Of a stretch of DNA of 64,000 nt, positions 44,544-53,855 are shown piece by piece. The translations under genes were made by a program, and so were the position numbers. The DNA is taken from the NCBI RefSeq assembly GCF_001570585.1, contig NZ_BBXF01000004.1:310001-374000 (forward strand), written 5' to 3'. The DNA is from Herbidospora daliensis (lineage in GTDB: Bacteria > Actinomycetota > Actinomycetes > Streptosporangiales > Streptosporangiaceae). Position 1 is the first letter of the stretch. Every line of letters starts with the position of its first letter. The notes under the pieces are model-generated. The model had not been told where the DNA came from, searched no databases, and saw only the letters and a list, made by a program, of their open reading frames with translations.

Positions 44544-45892
44544 GCCGCCTGCTGATCAGGGGCGGCACCGTCTACCAGGCCGACCCCGGCCACACCGTCA
44601 CCCCCGGCGGCTCGGTGCTGATCGACGACGGCGTGATCGCCGGGTTCGACGACGCGCCCGACGCCGAGGTCGTCGACGCGACCGGCATGCTGGTGCTGCC
44701 CGGGTTCGTGAACCCGCACTGGCACGAGATGTTCGCCCTGCGCTACCCGTTCAAGGGGGCCCTGCGGCCCGCGTCCGACCGGGGCGACAAGCCCGCGTTC
44801 ATGGCCCACGGCGGCGACATCCCGGCCATCTCGACCGCGTTCGACCGATTCCACGGCCTGGTCGACGCCCTCACCGACGACGAGGCCCTGGCCGTCGCCC
44901 GCTACTCGCTCTGGACCCAGCTGCGGTCCGGCGTCACCACGCTCGGCGACGTCGGGTCGGTCAACAAGCCGGCCGCGCTGGCGCGGGCCGCGCGCGAGTT
45001 CGGGATGCGCCTGTCGGTGTCGGCGTGGGTCAGCGACGCGGTCTGCGGCCGCCGCACCCGCGACGCCGCCGAGGCGCTCGCCCGCGTCGAGGGGCTCATG
45101 GCGCTCCAGGACGCGTTCGTGCGGGTCAGACCCACCTCCGTGTACGCCACCAACATGACCGACGAACTCGGCGCCGGCCTGCGCGACCTGTGCGCGAAGC
45201 ACGACCTGCCGTTCGCCGCCCACGTCGGCGCGCTGCGGAACGAGGCCATGGCCATGGAGGCCTACTTCGGGGTCACCCCGGTCCGCCGGTTCGCCGACCT
45301 CGGCCTGCTCGACGAGCGGTTCACCGCCGTCCACTGCGCGTTCGCCACCGCCGAGGAGCGCGAGCTGCTCGTGCGGGCCGGCGCGCACGTCACCCACTCG
45401 CCCGCCAAATACGGCCCCGCCGGGGAGTCGACCCTGACGGAGACCCGGCAGATCCCCGCCCTGCGGGCCGCCGGGCTCGACGTGTCGTTGTCGACCGACG
45501 GGGCGTCGTTGCCCGTCCCGGGGATGGCCGAGAACATGACGGCGGCGTGGCAGGCGTACACGGAGATGGCCGCCGACCCGACCGCCCTGCTGCCGAGCGA
45601 CGCCCTCGCGATGGCCACCCGGATCGCCGCGAAGGGCCTCGGGTTCGCCGACGTCGGGTCGCTGGAGGTCGGCAACCGCGCCGACCTGGTGCTGATCCGC
45701 GCCGACGACTGGCGTTACCTGCTCAACCCGCGCCCGCTGGAGGCGTTCCTGACCCTCGGCGGCTCGGCCGACGTCGAGACCGTCATCGTGAACGGCCGGG
45801 TCGTCAAGGCCGACGAGGACACCCTCCGCGCCGACTACCTGGAGGCCCTGCGCTCGTTCTCGGTCCGGTGCCTGGGGGTGGAGCTGTCATGA
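44540..45892 (+). CDS. Amidohydrolase-superfamily enzyme (probable benzoxazole cyclase)
   Basis: 450 residues. The metal ligands of the chlorohydrolase/deaminase branch are visible: HxH in NPHWHEMF, His in AAHVGAL, His in AVHCAFA and Asp in STDGASL. In nataxazole and A33853 biosynthesis an amidohydrolase homologue closes the benzoxazole ring from the acylated 3-hydroxyanthranilate. Its location between the carrier protein and the 3-hydroxyanthranilate genes supports the same role here. A simple deaminase or chlorohydrolase function is the alternative. Confidence 0.85.
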   Translation: MSRLLIRGGTVYQADPGHTVTPGGSVLIDDGVIAGFDDAPDAEVVDATGMLVLPGFVNPHWHEMFALRYPFKGALRPASDRGDKPAFMAHGGDIPAISTAFDRFHGLVDALTDDEALAVARYSLWTQLRSGVTTLGDVGSVNKPAALARAAREFGMRLSVSAWVSDAVCGRRTRDAAEALARVEGLMALQDAFVRVRPTSVYATNMTDELGAGLRDLCAKHDLPFAAHVGALRNEAMAMEAYFGVTPVRRFADLGLLDERFTAVHCAFATAEERELLVRAGAHVTHSPAKYGPAGESTLTETRQIPALRAAGLDVSLSTDGASLPVPGMAENMTAAWQAYTEMAADPTALLPSDALAMATRIAAKGLGFADVGSLEVGNRADLVLIRADDWRYLLNPRPLEAFLTLGGSADVETVIVNGRVVKADEDTLRADYLEALRSFSVRCLGVELS

Positions 45893-46578
45893 TCGCCCTC
45901 GTCTCCGGCGCGTCCGGCGGCATCGGCTCGGCCGTGGCGAAGCGCCTGGCCGGCGACGGCTACACGGTGGTCGGCCTGGACGCCGACGTCACCTCCCCCG
46001 ACCAGGTCGAGTCGTTCGTCGACCGGGTCGAGAAGGAGACCGGCCCCATCGAGGCGCTGGTCAACTCGGCCGGGGTGCTGCACACCGGCCGGGCCGTCGA
46101 CCTGCCCGACGCCGACTGGGCCGACACCCTGGCGGTGAACGCCTCGGGCGTCTTCCACGTGTCCCGCGCGGTCGCCCGGCGGATGATCCCCCGGCGTTCG
46201 GGCGCGATCGTCACCGTGGCCTCGAACGCCGCGAAGACCGCCCGCCAGAACATGGCCGCCTACGCCGCCTCCAAGGCCGCGGCCACCGCGTTCACCAAGT
46301 GCCTCGGACTGGAGCTGGCCGAGTTCGGCATCCGCTGCAACGTCGTCGCGCCCGGCTCCACCGACACCCCCATGCTGACCGGCCTGTGGAACGGCGCGGA
46401 CGCGCTGCGCACCTCGGTCGAGGGCGCGCCCGGGGCGTACCGGGTCGGCATCCCGCTGGGCCGGGTGGCCAGCCCCTCGGACGTCGCCGACGCGGTCGCG
46501 TTCCTGCTCTCCGCCCGCGCCGCCCACATCACCATGCAGGACCTGACGGTCGACGGAGGCGCCTCACTCGGCGTCTGA
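45889..46578 (+). CDS. DhbA/EntA-like SDR (dihydro-hydroxyanthranilate dehydrogenase)
   Basis: 229 residues. [12 protein letters not shown], Ser in VASNAAK and YAASK with the catalytic Tyr and Lys match 2,3-dihydro-2,3-dihydroxybenzoate dehydrogenases. Next to PhzD- and PhzE-like genes, the expected substrate is trans-2,3-dihydro-3-hydroxyanthranilate, giving 3-hydroxyanthranilate with NAD. It overlaps the amidohydrolase stop. Confidence 0.88.
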   Translation: MIALVSGASGGIGSAVAKRLAGDGYTVVGLDADVTSPDQVESFVDRVEKETGPIEALVNSAGVLHTGRAVDLPDADWADTLAVNASGVFHVSRAVARRMIPRRSGAIVTVASNAAKTARQNMAAYAASKAAATAFTKCLGLELAEFGIRCNVVAPGSTDTPMLTGLWNGADALRTSVEGAPGAYRVGIPLGRVASPSDVADAVAFLLSARAAHITMQDLTVDGGASLGV

Positions 46579-46594
46579 AAGGAGCAAGAGAGTC

Positions 46595-47221
46595 ATGGCG
46601 ATCCCCGCGATCGAGCCCTACCCGATGCCGACCGACCTCCCCGACAACATCGCCCCGTGGCGGGTGGATCCGCGGCGGGCGGCGCTGCTCGTCCACGACA
46701 TGCAGAACTACTTCCTCAGCCCGTTCACCGACCCGTCGGCGCTGCTGGCGAACATCGCGGCGCTGAAGGAGCGGTTCGCGGCGTGCGGCGCGCCGGTCTT
46801 CTACACCGCCCAGCCCGGCGGCATGAGCACCGAGGACCGGGGCCTGCTGATGGACTTCTGGGGCCCCGGCATGACCGCCGACCCCGCCCACCGGGCCATC
46901 GTCCCGGCGCTCGAACCCTCCCCCGGCGACGTGGTGCTGACCAAGTGGCGGCCGAGCGCGTTCTGCCGCACCGACCTGCTGCGCCGGCTCCGCGAGCAGG
47001 GCCGCGACCAGCTGGTCATCTGCGGCGTGTACGCCCACGTGGGCATCCTGATGACCGCCCACGAGAGCTTCTCCAACGACCTGCAGACCTTCGTCGTGGC
47101 CGACGCGGTCGCCGACTTCACGCCGGACTTCCACCGCCTGGCCCTCGACTACGCCGCCGCCCGCTGCGCCGTGACGATCCGGACGGCCGGCGTACTGGAC
47201 GAACTGGAGGCGACATGCTGA
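46595..47221 (+). CDS. phzD: Isochorismatase-family hydrolase (PhzD-like)
   Basis: 208 residues. Catalytic Asp in LVHDMQNYF, Lys in LTKWRPSAF and the GVYAHVG loop match PhzD and EntB isochorismatase domains. It lacks the C-terminal carrier domain of EntB. Paired with a PhzE-like enzyme it should hydrolyse 2-amino-2-deoxyisochorismate to dihydro-hydroxyanthranilate and pyruvate. AAAGGAG precedes ATG 46595; its stop overlaps phzE. Confidence 0.92.
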   Translation: MAIPAIEPYPMPTDLPDNIAPWRVDPRRAALLVHDMQNYFLSPFTDPSALLANIAALKERFAACGAPVFYTAQPGGMSTEDRGLLMDFWGPGMTADPAHRAIVPALEPSPGDVVLTKWRPSAFCRTDLLRRLREQGRDQLVICGVYAHVGILMTAHESFSNDLQTFVVADAVADFTPDFHRLALDYAAARCAVTIRTAGVLDELEATC

Positions 47222-49065
47222 CCCGCCTGCTAAACGCGGACCCGCCCCCGTTCGCACTGCTGCACCGCCCCGGTTCCGGCGTGGCCGACATCGACGTGCT
47301 GTCCGGCGACGTCGCCGCGCTCGACCGCATCGCCGACATCCCCCTGTCCGGCGAGCCGGTCCCCGGCCACGAGACCCTGGTCGTGCTCCCCTACCGCCAG
47401 ATCCGCGAACGCGGCTACGCCTGCCCTGACGACGCCGCCCCCCTCCTGGCGATGACGGTGACCGACCAGTCGACCCTCTCCCTGGAAGAGGCGTGGCAGG
47501 TGCTCCCCGACGACCCGATCGAGCTGCGCGACGGCGACTTCGACACCTCCGACGAGGAGTACGAGGCGGTCGTGCGCCGCATCCTGGCCGAGGAGATCGG
47601 CGCGGGCACCGGCGCCAACTTCGTCATCAAACGCACCTACCAGGCGTCGATCGAGGGCTGGTCCCCCCGCACGGCCCTGTCATGCTTCCGCCGCCTCCTG
47701 GGCCGCGACCCCGGCGCGCACTGGACGTTCGTCATCTGGACCGGCGCCCGCACGTTCGTCGGCTCCTCCCCCGAACGCCACATCACCCTCGACGCCGGCA
47801 CCGTCGTGATGAACCCCATCAGCGGCACCTACCGCTACCCGCGCGGCGGCCCCGAACTGCCCGGCGTGCTCGACTTTCTGGACGACGAGAAGGAGGCCGG
47901 CGAGCTCTACATGGTCCTCGACGAGGAGCTCAAGATGATGGGCCGCGTCTGCGACCAGGGCGGCAGGGCCCTCGGCCCGCACCTGAAGCAGCTGTCCCGC
48001 ATCGCCCACACCGAGTACCTGATCGAGGGCCGCAGCTCCCTGGACGTCCGCGACATCCTCCGCGAGACCCTGTTCGCCCCCACGGTGACCGGCGGCCCGC
48101 TGGAGAGCGCCTGCCGCGTCATCTCCAGGTTCGAACCGGAGGGCCGCGACTACTACGCCGGCATGGTCGCCCTGATCGGCCGCGACCCGGCGGGCCACCG
48201 CGCCCTCGACTCGGCGATCCTGATCCGCACCGCCGACGTCGCGGCCTCCGGCGACCTGCGCGTCTCGGTCGGCGCGACCCTCGTACGCGACAGCGACCCG
48301 CCCTCGGAGGCCGCGGAGACGAGAGCCAAGGCGGCGGGCCTCCTGGAAGCCCTCCGCGGCGGCGCCTGCCGCGACGCCCCCGCCGACGTCGGCGGCCACC
48401 CGGCCATCTACCAGGCGCTGATGTCCCGCAACGAACCGCTAGCGGGCTTCTGGTTCGAGGGCCCCGACTGCCGCGACCGCCGCATCCCCGCATTGTGCGG
48501 CCTGAAGGTCCTGGTCATCGACGCCGAGGACACCTTCACGGCGATGGCCCGCCACATCATCCACGCGCTGGGCTGCGACGTGACGGTCACCCGCTACTCG
48601 GAGGAGTACGACGTCGGCGAGTACGACGTGGTGATCGTCGGCCCCGGCCCGGGAGACCCCCGCGACGTCACCCACCCGAAGATCGCCCGCCTCCGCGCCA
48701 CCACCCGCGAACTGCTCGACCGCCGTATCCCGTTCCTGTCGGTCTGCCTGGGCCACCAGGTCCTGTGCACCCTGCTCGGCCTCGACGTCACCCGCAACCC
48801 GTTCCCCAACCAGGGCGTCCAGCGCACCATCCCGTTCTTCGGCCGCATGGAACAGGCCGGCTTCTACAACACCTTCGCCGCCCGCTGCACCACCGACGCC
48901 CTCGGTGACATCACGGTCTCCAGGGAAGGAGACGAGGTCCACGCGCTCATGGGCCCCGGCTTCGCCTCGGTCCAGTTCCACCCGGCGTCGGTCCTGACGC
49001 GCAACGGCGTCGAGATCCTCGCCGACCTGCTCACGACCCTGACGAGAGAGGAAGCCGCATGCTGA
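47215..49065 (+). CDS. phzE: 2-Amino-2-deoxyisochorismate synthase (PhzE-like), variant glutaminase triad
   Basis: 616 residues. The N-terminal chorismate domain has NFVIKRTYQASI, GSSPERHI, MNPISGTYRYP, EELKMMGRVCD and FAPTVTGGPLESA. The C-terminal class I glutaminase domain has GPGPGDP and the nucleophile VCLGHQ. The usual HPES motif is HPAS here: His is present but the triad Glu is Ala, which may weaken glutamine use. It makes aminodeoxyisochorismate from chorismate and ammonia. It overlaps the previous gene by 7 bases and the hydrolase after it by 7. Confidence 0.93.
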   Translation: MLTRLLNADPPPFALLHRPGSGVADIDVLSGDVAALDRIADIPLSGEPVPGHETLVVLPYRQIRERGYACPDDAAPLLAMTVTDQSTLSLEEAWQVLPDDPIELRDGDFDTSDEEYEAVVRRILAEEIGAGTGANFVIKRTYQASIEGWSPRTALSCFRRLLGRDPGAHWTFVIWTGARTFVGSSPERHITLDAGTVVMNPISGTYRYPRGGPELPGVLDFLDDEKEAGELYMVLDEELKMMGRVCDQGGRALGPHLKQLSRIAHTEYLIEGRSSLDVRDILRETLFAPTVTGGPLESACRVISRFEPEGRDYYAGMVALIGRDPAGHRALDSAILIRTADVAASGDLRVSVGATLVRDSDPPSEAAETRAKAAGLLEALRGGACRDAPADVGGHPAIYQALMSRNEPLAGFWFEGPDCRDRRIPALCGLKVLVIDAEDTFTAMARHIIHALGCDVTVTRYSEEYDVGEYDVVIVGPGPGDPRDVTHPKIARLRATTRELLDRRIPFLSVCLGHQVLCTLLGLDVTRNPFPNQGVQRTIPFFGRMEQAGFYNTFAARCTTDALGDITVSREGDEVHALMGPGFASVQFHPASVLTRNGVEILADLLTTLTREEAAC

Positions 49066-49766
49066 ACGTCCGCGAATGGGGCACCGGCCCGAAGACGGCC
49101 GTCCTGATCCACGGCATCCTGTCGGACTCGGGCTGCTGGTGGCGGGTCGGCCCCGACCTGGCCGCACGCGGCTACCGCGTGGTGGCGGTCGACCTCCCCG
49201 GCCACGGCCGCAGCGCCCCCATGCCCGACGCGACGGTCGAACGCATGGCCGAGGCCGTCCGCCTGGCGGTGCCCGCCGAGGTCGACCTGGCTGTCGCCCA
49301 CTCGATGGGATCGTTCATCCTGGGGGCGGCTCTCTCCCCTGACCGGGTGGTTCATGTGGACGCACCCACGGGGGCGGGGCACCGGATGCCGGCGGAGGCG
49401 TGGCGGGGGACGTACGAGAAGGCCAAGTCCCGGCGCACCCTCGAAGCCCTGGCGGAGAAGCACCCGGGGTGGGACGCGTTCGACCGGGAGGCGGAGGCCG
49501 AGGCGGCGAAACTCTTCGACGTGGAGACGGCGGTGGCGCTGCTGGTGGCTTCTGGCGGGGTGGATCACACGCCGGGGCGGCGGGGGCTGGTGATCCGGGC
49601 GGAGGGGAGCCGGTTCGTGCCGGAGGAGACGCCGGGGGCGGTGACGATCGAGGGCGCCGACCACCACGTCTGGTACGGCCACCACGACGAATTCATGGCG
49701 GCCGTCTGCGACTTCGGGGACCAAAAAAATAGCCCCGCCAATCCAGTGGATGGCGGGGAACAGTGA
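49059..49766 (+). CDS. Alpha/beta hydrolase
   Basis: 235 residues. Oxyanion HG in LIHGILSDSG, nucleophile elbow AHSMGS (Ser about 89) and a late His in GADHHVWYG define the fold. Last gene of the benzoxazole-type operon, overlapping phzE, so it may hydrolyse a carrier-bound or ester product, or edit misloaded carriers. The final residues after FGDQ are encoded by a leftward terminator hairpin and look like an unselected tail. The GC and codon pattern stay normal until that hairpin. Confidence 0.85.
   Translation: MLNVREWGTGPKTAVLIHGILSDSGCWWRVGPDLAARGYRVVAVDLPGHGRSAPMPDATVERMAEAVRLAVPAEVDLAVAHSMGSFILGAALSPDRVVHVDAPTGAGHRMPAEAWRGTYEKAKSRRTLEALAEKHPGWDAFDREAEAEAAKLFDVETAVALLVASGGVDHTPGRRGLVIRAEGSRFVPEETPGAVTIEGADHHVWYGHHDEFMAAVCDFGDQKNSPANPVDGGEQ
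49722..49757 (-). terminator. Leftward rho-independent terminator inside the hydrolase 3' end
   Basis: On the minus strand a stem CCCCGCCATCCA pairs with TGGATTGGCGGGG (one bulge; + strand 49732-49757), followed by a T-run complementary to A7 at 49722-49728. It would end transcripts of the NYN gene (49807-50433), whose stop is 50 bases away. It lies within the last codons of the hydrolase. Confidence 0.85.
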
Positions 49767-49806
49767 TCGAACGCTACCAGGAGTCACTCATTGATCGCAA
49801 CCTGTA

Positions 49807-50433
49807 CTAGATGGGCAGTCCGTAGTTGGTCGCGTCGCGCACCGCGTCGTAGCAGGACTTGTCGAGCAGGTGACTCCAGATCTTCGGCTGGGAGAGCGAC
49901 AGCGGCCGCTTGGCCCCCGGCCCCTTCCACGCTGCCGCCTCGACCCGCGGACCGCCGTTCGGCCGCATGGCGGCGACGACTTCGAGCGCGGGCTTCAGGT
50001 CGCTGTCGGTCGACATGAGGATGCCGACGTCGTATCGGCCTTCCAGCGCCAGCTTGACGTAGTCGATCGCGAGGGCGACGTCGATGCCCTTCTCCTGGGG
50101 CTTGAGTCCGGGCGCGCACCGATCTGGCCACCCGCGCGGATACCGCAGGTCGCGGAAGACCCCGACGACACGGGGATCGTTCTCCCAGTCGACCCGCTGC
50201 CGGACGAAGGCCGCATGCCCCCGGGCATCCCGCGACGGGTGCGGCTGCCCGCGATAGATGCGGACCTCGACCAACTCGCGGTCATAGGGGCTGTTCTCGA
50301 TCAGCCAGACGCCGAGGCGAACCGGATCGATCTGCCCGTCCGTTCCCGGAGCCAGCGAGGGCTCGTGGAACGTCTCGCGAGCACCCTTGTAGACGTTCTG
50401 ATGATCCAGGAAGAGGATCACACGATCGGGCAC
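49807..50433 (-). CDS. NYN-domain (LabA/DUF88-like) protein
   Basis: 208 residues from GTG 50433. The PIN-like NYN fold is suggested by ILFLDHQNVYKGARE with the first Asp-Asn pair, EKGIDVALAIDYVKLA with a central Asp, and ILMSTDSDLKPALE with two further acidic residues. These ligate Mg in RNase-like members. A longer frame to 50526 adds 31 unlikely residues. It appears to be monocistronic with its own terminator. RNA or defence roles are known for relatives; this one is unplaced. Confidence 0.82.
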   Translation of the reverse strand: MPDRVILFLDHQNVYKGARETFHEPSLAPGTDGQIDPVRLGVWLIENSPYDRELVEVRIYRGQPHPSRDARGHAAFVRQRVDWENDPRVVGVFRDLRYPRGWPDRCAPGLKPQEKGIDVALAIDYVKLALEGRYDVGILMSTDSDLKPALEVVAAMRPNGGPRVEAAAWKGPGAKRPLSLSQPKIWSHLLDKSCYDAVRDATNYGLPI

Positions 50434-50460
50434 GGGGGATGCCTCGCAGTGTCGGAGACG

Positions 50461-50511
50461 GCGACATTGGCGCTTTCGGCCGCACGCTACCAGTAGTAGC
50501 CCCAATGTCGC
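50461..50511. promoter_or_regulatory. 10-bp inverted repeat upstream of the NYN gene
   Basis: GCGACATTGG (50461-50470) and CCAATGTCGC (50502-50511) are perfect arms with a 31-base spacer, 28 bases upstream of the NYN start. The spacing suits two operator half-sites for a dimer or looping, or an RNA element in the leader. No regulator is adjacent. Confidence 0.5.
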
Positions 50512-50539
50512 ACAGAGTCGCGACAACCTTCGAACATAC

Positions 50540-50579
50540 GTCGGGGCCGGCGCAGTCCCCCAACTGCGCCGGCCCCGAC
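50540..50579. other. Perfect 17-bp hairpin in the NYN-OsmC gap
   Basis: Arms 50540-50556 and 50563-50579 are perfect complements (GC-rich, GTCGGGGCC at the outer end) with a six-base loop. No T-run follows on either strand. It could be a U-tract-less terminator for the leftward OsmC gene or a structured leader. The rest of 50434-50775 holds no gene or tRNA that I can support. Confidence 0.65.
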
Positions 50580-50775
50580 TCCAAGCGGTGCCGCCGAGAC
50601 GCCCTCCCCCAAAGGCATCTGGACGGCTTCCCCCGCTCTCGGGCGCGGTTCCCCCTCCGCGCCCTTATGGGAAAAAGGCTTGTGTGGCGGCTTTCCAGCC
50701 CCCTTGACCTGCTTCCACGTTACTGAACCGACCTTAAGGACCGCGCAATGCCACTGCCGGTTGTTGGTCTAAGTC

Positions 50776-51165
50776 TCAGGAGTCCGGCAGGTCGAGCTTG
50801 ACCTCGGTCCCGGCTTCCAGGGATCGGCTGACGACGCAGTGCCGGTCGTGTACACGCTGGGCTATTTCGTGGAACTTGGCCATCGGCATGCCCTCGGGCA
50901 GCTCGATTTCGTAGCTGACCGTCACTTTGCCCAGGAGGGTCGGAGCAGACCTTTCTGCGCTGATCGTCACAGAAAGCTCGGGGAGCCGGAGGCCGCGCTG
51001 GGTGGTGAGCGGCTCGACGGTCATGGCGTTGCAGGCCCCGACCGCGACCTGGAGCAGTTCGACCGCGCCGAACTCCCCGTCGCCGTGTCCGAGGGCGACG
51101 GAGGCGCCCCGTTCGTTGGTCGCCACGAAACCGGACGGGGTCCGGGTAACCCGTACATCTCCCAT
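50776..51165 (-). CDS. OsmC-family peroxide-stress protein
   Basis: 129 residues from ATG 51165 (a GTAGGG site lies 8 bases upstream; GTG 51174 is an alternative). The redox Cys are in VGACNAMTV and HDRHCVVSRSL, as in OsmC/Ohr proteins. LLQVAVGACNAM and the C-terminal beta pattern match the family. It reduces organic peroxides with thiols. It is 10 bases downstream of the histidine kinase, so it is probably co-transcribed with the two-component pair. Confidence 0.9.
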   Translation of the reverse strand: MGDVRVTRTPSGFVATNERGASVALGHGDGEFGAVELLQVAVGACNAMTVEPLTTQRGLRLPELSVTISAERSAPTLLGKVTVSYEIELPEGMPMAKFHEIAQRVHDRHCVVSRSLEAGTEVKLDLPDS

Positions 51166-51175
51166 GAAAGGCACC

Positions 51176-52216
51176 CTACGGGAAGGCCAGTTTCACGAGT
51201 GTGCCGCCGCCGGGGGCGGGACCTGCGGAGACGGAGCCGCCGTGGCTGTCGACGACCTGGCGGACGATGGCGAGGCCGAGGCCCGAGCCGGGCAGGGCGC
51301 GGGCGCCCGAGGCGCGGTAGAAGCGGTCGAAGACGTGCGGGAGATCTTCAACGGCGATGCCGGGGCCGTGGTCGCGGACGGTCAGCACGCCGTCGCGCAG
51401 CAGGACCTCGACCGTGGCGCCCGAGGGGCTGTACTTGGCGGCGTTGTCGAGGACGTTGCCGACCGCGCGGGAGAGCCGGTCGGCCACCCCCAGGACGACG
51501 ACCTGGTCCAGGTCGGAGGTGTATCTGGTCTGCGGCCAGTGGGAGGAGGCGCGGGCGATCTCCCTGGTGACGATCTCGTCCAGGCGCAGCGGCTCGACCA
51601 GGGCCTGGGGTTCCTCGTCGCGGGCGAGTTCGACGATGTCGGAGACCAGGCCGGTCAGCTCCTCCAGGCCGCTGATCATTGCGGCGGCCACCTCCTCCCG
51701 TTCGCCGGCGGGCAGGCGGCCGCGCTGGAGGAGTTCGGCGTTGGTGCGGACCGCCGTCAGGGGGGTGCGCAGTTCGTGGGAGGCGTCGGCGACCAGGCGT
51801 TTCTGGGCCTTGGCCGAGCGTTCGAGGGCGTCGAGCATGGTGTTGAAGCTGCGGGCCAGGCTGCCGAGTTCGTCGTCGCCGGTGACGTCGATGCGGGTGG
51901 TGAGGTCGCTGGTGTCGGTGACCCGCTGGGCGGCGTCCTTGAACTTGCCGACGGGGCGCAGGCCCGTCCAGGCGGCGATCCAGCCCAGCGCGCCCGACAG
52001 GCACAAGCCTCCCAGGGCGATGGCGAAGAAGGGCCAGCCGAGGTCGGTGACCTCGGCGAGGCCGGCCAGCACGCCCGACGGCGGGCGGTAGCCGTAGCTG
52101 CCCATGGCCGACTCGAAGCGGTTGCAGGTGATCCGGTACGCCGCGTAGACGACCACGCTGACGCTGACCGCCCCGGCGAGCGCCGAGGCCAGGGCCATCC
52201 GCCAGTGGAGTTTCAC
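51176..52216 (-). CDS. Sensor histidine kinase (MprB-like)
   Basis: 346 residues. Two membrane helices ([17 protein letters not shown] and [19 protein letters not shown]) bracket a short extracytoplasmic loop. A HAMP domain follows ([21 protein letters not shown]), then HisKA with [10 protein letters not shown], and HATPase with [17 protein letters not shown] and GSGLGLAI. It pairs with the upstream regulator, whose stop it overlaps by ATGA. Confidence 0.93.
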   Translation of the reverse strand: MKLHWRMALASALAGAVSVSVVVYAAYRITCNRFESAMGSYGYRPPSGVLAGLAEVTDLGWPFFAIALGGLCLSGALGWIAAWTGLRPVGKFKDAAQRVTDTSDLTTRIDVTGDDELGSLARSFNTMLDALERSAKAQKRLVADASHELRTPLTAVRTNAELLQRGRLPAGEREEVAAAMISGLEELTGLVSDIVELARDEEPQALVEPLRLDEIVTREIARASSHWPQTRYTSDLDQVVVLGVADRLSRAVGNVLDNAAKYSPSGATVEVLLRDGVLTVRDHGPGIAVEDLPHVFDRFYRASGARALPGSGLGLAIVRQVVDSHGGSVSAGPAPGGGTLVKLAFP

Positions 52217-52899
52217 GAACGCTCCCTGAGTGCGTAGCCCAGGCCGTGGACGGTCTGGATGAGCCGGGGTTCCCCGTCGGCCTCGGTCTTGCGGCGCAGG
52301 TAGCGGATGTAGACCTCCAGCGAGTTCGACCCGGGGGTGAACTCGTAGCCCCAGATCCGCTCCAGGATGACCTCCCGGGTGAGCACCTGGCCGCCGTTGC
52401 GGATCAACAGGTCGAGCAGGGCGTACTCGGTGCGGGTGAGGTCGAAGACGCGGGCGCCGCGGCGGGCCTGGCGGCGGTCGGGCAGCAGGTGCAGGTCGGC
52501 GAAGGAGGTGTCAGGGGGCGGGGCGGCGCGCCGCAGCAGCGCGCGGACGCGGGCGAAGAGCTCCTCCAGGGCGAACGGCTTGACCAGGTAGTCATCGGCG
52601 CCGGCGTCCAGACCGGCCACCCGGTCGCCCACGCCGTCGAGCGCGGTCAGCATCAGGACGGGGGTGCGGTCGCCGTTCTTGCGGAGGCGGCGGCAGACCT
52701 CCAGGCCGTCCATGTCGGGCATCATCACGTCCAGGACGACCACGTCGGGGGAGCTCCCGGCGATGGCGGCGAGGGCGGTGACGCCGTCGACGGCGCTGGC
52801 CACGCGGTGGCCCTCGACGCGGAGCGCGCGGGTGATCGCGGTCCGCACTTCGGGCTCGTCGTCCACGACGAGCACTCGGGTCTCTGGCACAGCGGACAT
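52213..52899 (-). CDS. OmpR-family response regulator (MprA-like)
   Basis: 228 residues. Receiver: acidic pair in VVDDEPEV, phospho-Asp in [12 protein letters not shown], Thr in LMLTALD and Lys in DYLVKPF. The C-terminal winged helix has [19 protein letters not shown] and [12 protein letters not shown]. First gene of a three-gene operon with the kinase and OsmC, suggesting envelope or oxidative-stress control. Confidence 0.94.
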   Translation of the reverse strand: MSAVPETRVLVVDDEPEVRTAITRALRVEGHRVASAVDGVTALAAIAGSSPDVVVLDVMMPDMDGLEVCRRLRKNGDRTPVLMLTALDGVGDRVAGLDAGADDYLVKPFALEELFARVRALLRRAAPPPDTSFADLHLLPDRRQARRGARVFDLTRTEYALLDLLIRNGGQVLTREVILERIWGYEFTPGSNSLEVYIRYLRRKTEADGEPRLIQTVHGLGYALRERS

Positions 52900-53048
52900 T
52901 CTGCCGCCGGTTCATGAAAAGTCGCTTAGTAAAGTAAAGAATCCGACATACCTCTTAAAAGGGACGAACGTTCTGAGATTGAATCGTTATCGGGCTTGAA
53001 CGCGTCCCTGCTCCGGCGCGTATCTCAGCTCGGAGACGAAGGAGTGCG

Positions 53049-53855
53049 ATGACTACCTCTACGGACACCACCACCCGCCGCATCGACCGCTTCCCCGGGG
53101 CTCACCGAGCTGAGGACCTGATGGGATCGCATGTCGGGATCGACATCCGTACGGCTCTCCCGCAGCGGGAGCTGCGCCCGCTCCTCGACGACGCGTTCCA
53201 GTGGCTGCACTGGGTGGAGGAGACGTTCAGCACCCGGCGGCCCGACAGCCAGCTCAACCGGCTGGCGCGCAAGGAGATCACGCCCGAGGAGGCGGCGCCC
53301 GAACTGACCGAGGTCCTCCAGCGGATCGCGGAGCTCGACCGGATCACCGACGGGTTCTTCGGCGGCTCGACGGGCGAGTCGGCCGGGTCCGGGTACGTGC
53401 GCGACTGGGCACTCGAACGGGTCTCCCGCGCGCTGGCCGCCGCCGGGGCGGTGGACCACTGCGTCAGCGCCGACGGCGACGTCCGCGTCCGGGGATCGGC
53501 GCGGCCGGGGGTGCCCTGGCGGGTCGGGCTCAAGGACCCCAGCGAGGGGGCCGTGTCGCGGGTCGTGTTCGCCCACGACCTGGCGGTCGCCACCGCCGAG
53601 CGGCCCAACGGCTCGGGCGCGCAGGGCGACCTGGCCTCCGTGACCGTCGTCGGGCCCGACCTCGCGACGGCAGGGGCGTACGCCACGGCGCTGCACGCCA
53701 TGGGCTCGGTCCGGGCCCGCCGGTTCGCCCGGGAGATCGCGCTGCCGAAGGACACCCAGGCGACCCCCTACGACGTGATGCTCACCGGGCTCGACGGCCG
53801 GGTGACCAGCACGCCGGGGTTCCTCGTGTACGGACCCGACGTCAAGGCGAGCTAG
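53049..53855 (+). CDS. FAD:protein FMN transferase (ApbE family)
   Basis: 268 residues. Features of ApbE are MGSHVGIDI at the N-terminus, EETFSTRRPDSQLNRL, TDGFFGG, DGDVRVRG and a C-terminal TVVGPDLATAGAYATALHAMG. It attaches FMN to Thr of partner flavoproteins. No partner is evident nearby. It is short and lacks a lipoprotein signal. A GAAGGAG site precedes ATG 53049. Confidence 0.88.
   Translation: MTTSTDTTTRRIDRFPGAHRAEDLMGSHVGIDIRTALPQRELRPLLDDAFQWLHWVEETFSTRRPDSQLNRLARKEITPEEAAPELTEVLQRIAELDRITDGFFGGSTGESAGSGYVRDWALERVSRALAAAGAVDHCVSADGDVRVRGSARPGVPWRVGLKDPSEGAVSRVVFAHDLAVATAERPNGSGAQGDLASVTVVGPDLATAGAYATALHAMGSVRARRFAREIALPKDTQATPYDVMLTGLDGRVTSTPGFLVYGPDVKAS

Noticed and set aside
40419-46578. 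Catecholate or salicylate siderophore cluster
   Set aside because: There is no condensation or cyclisation domain NRPS, no siderophore uptake genes and no EntC; PhzE and the amidohydrolase point to a benzoxazole-type route.
37224-49065. Phenazine cluster
   Set aside because: PhzC/D/E-like genes are present, but PhzF, PhzA/B and PhzG are absent and a DhbA-like SDR diverts the intermediate to 3-hydroxyanthranilate.
50434-50775. tRNA or small protein gene in the gap
   Set aside because: No cloverleaf could be drawn and the short frames lack ribosome sites or conserved features; only the repeats are reported.
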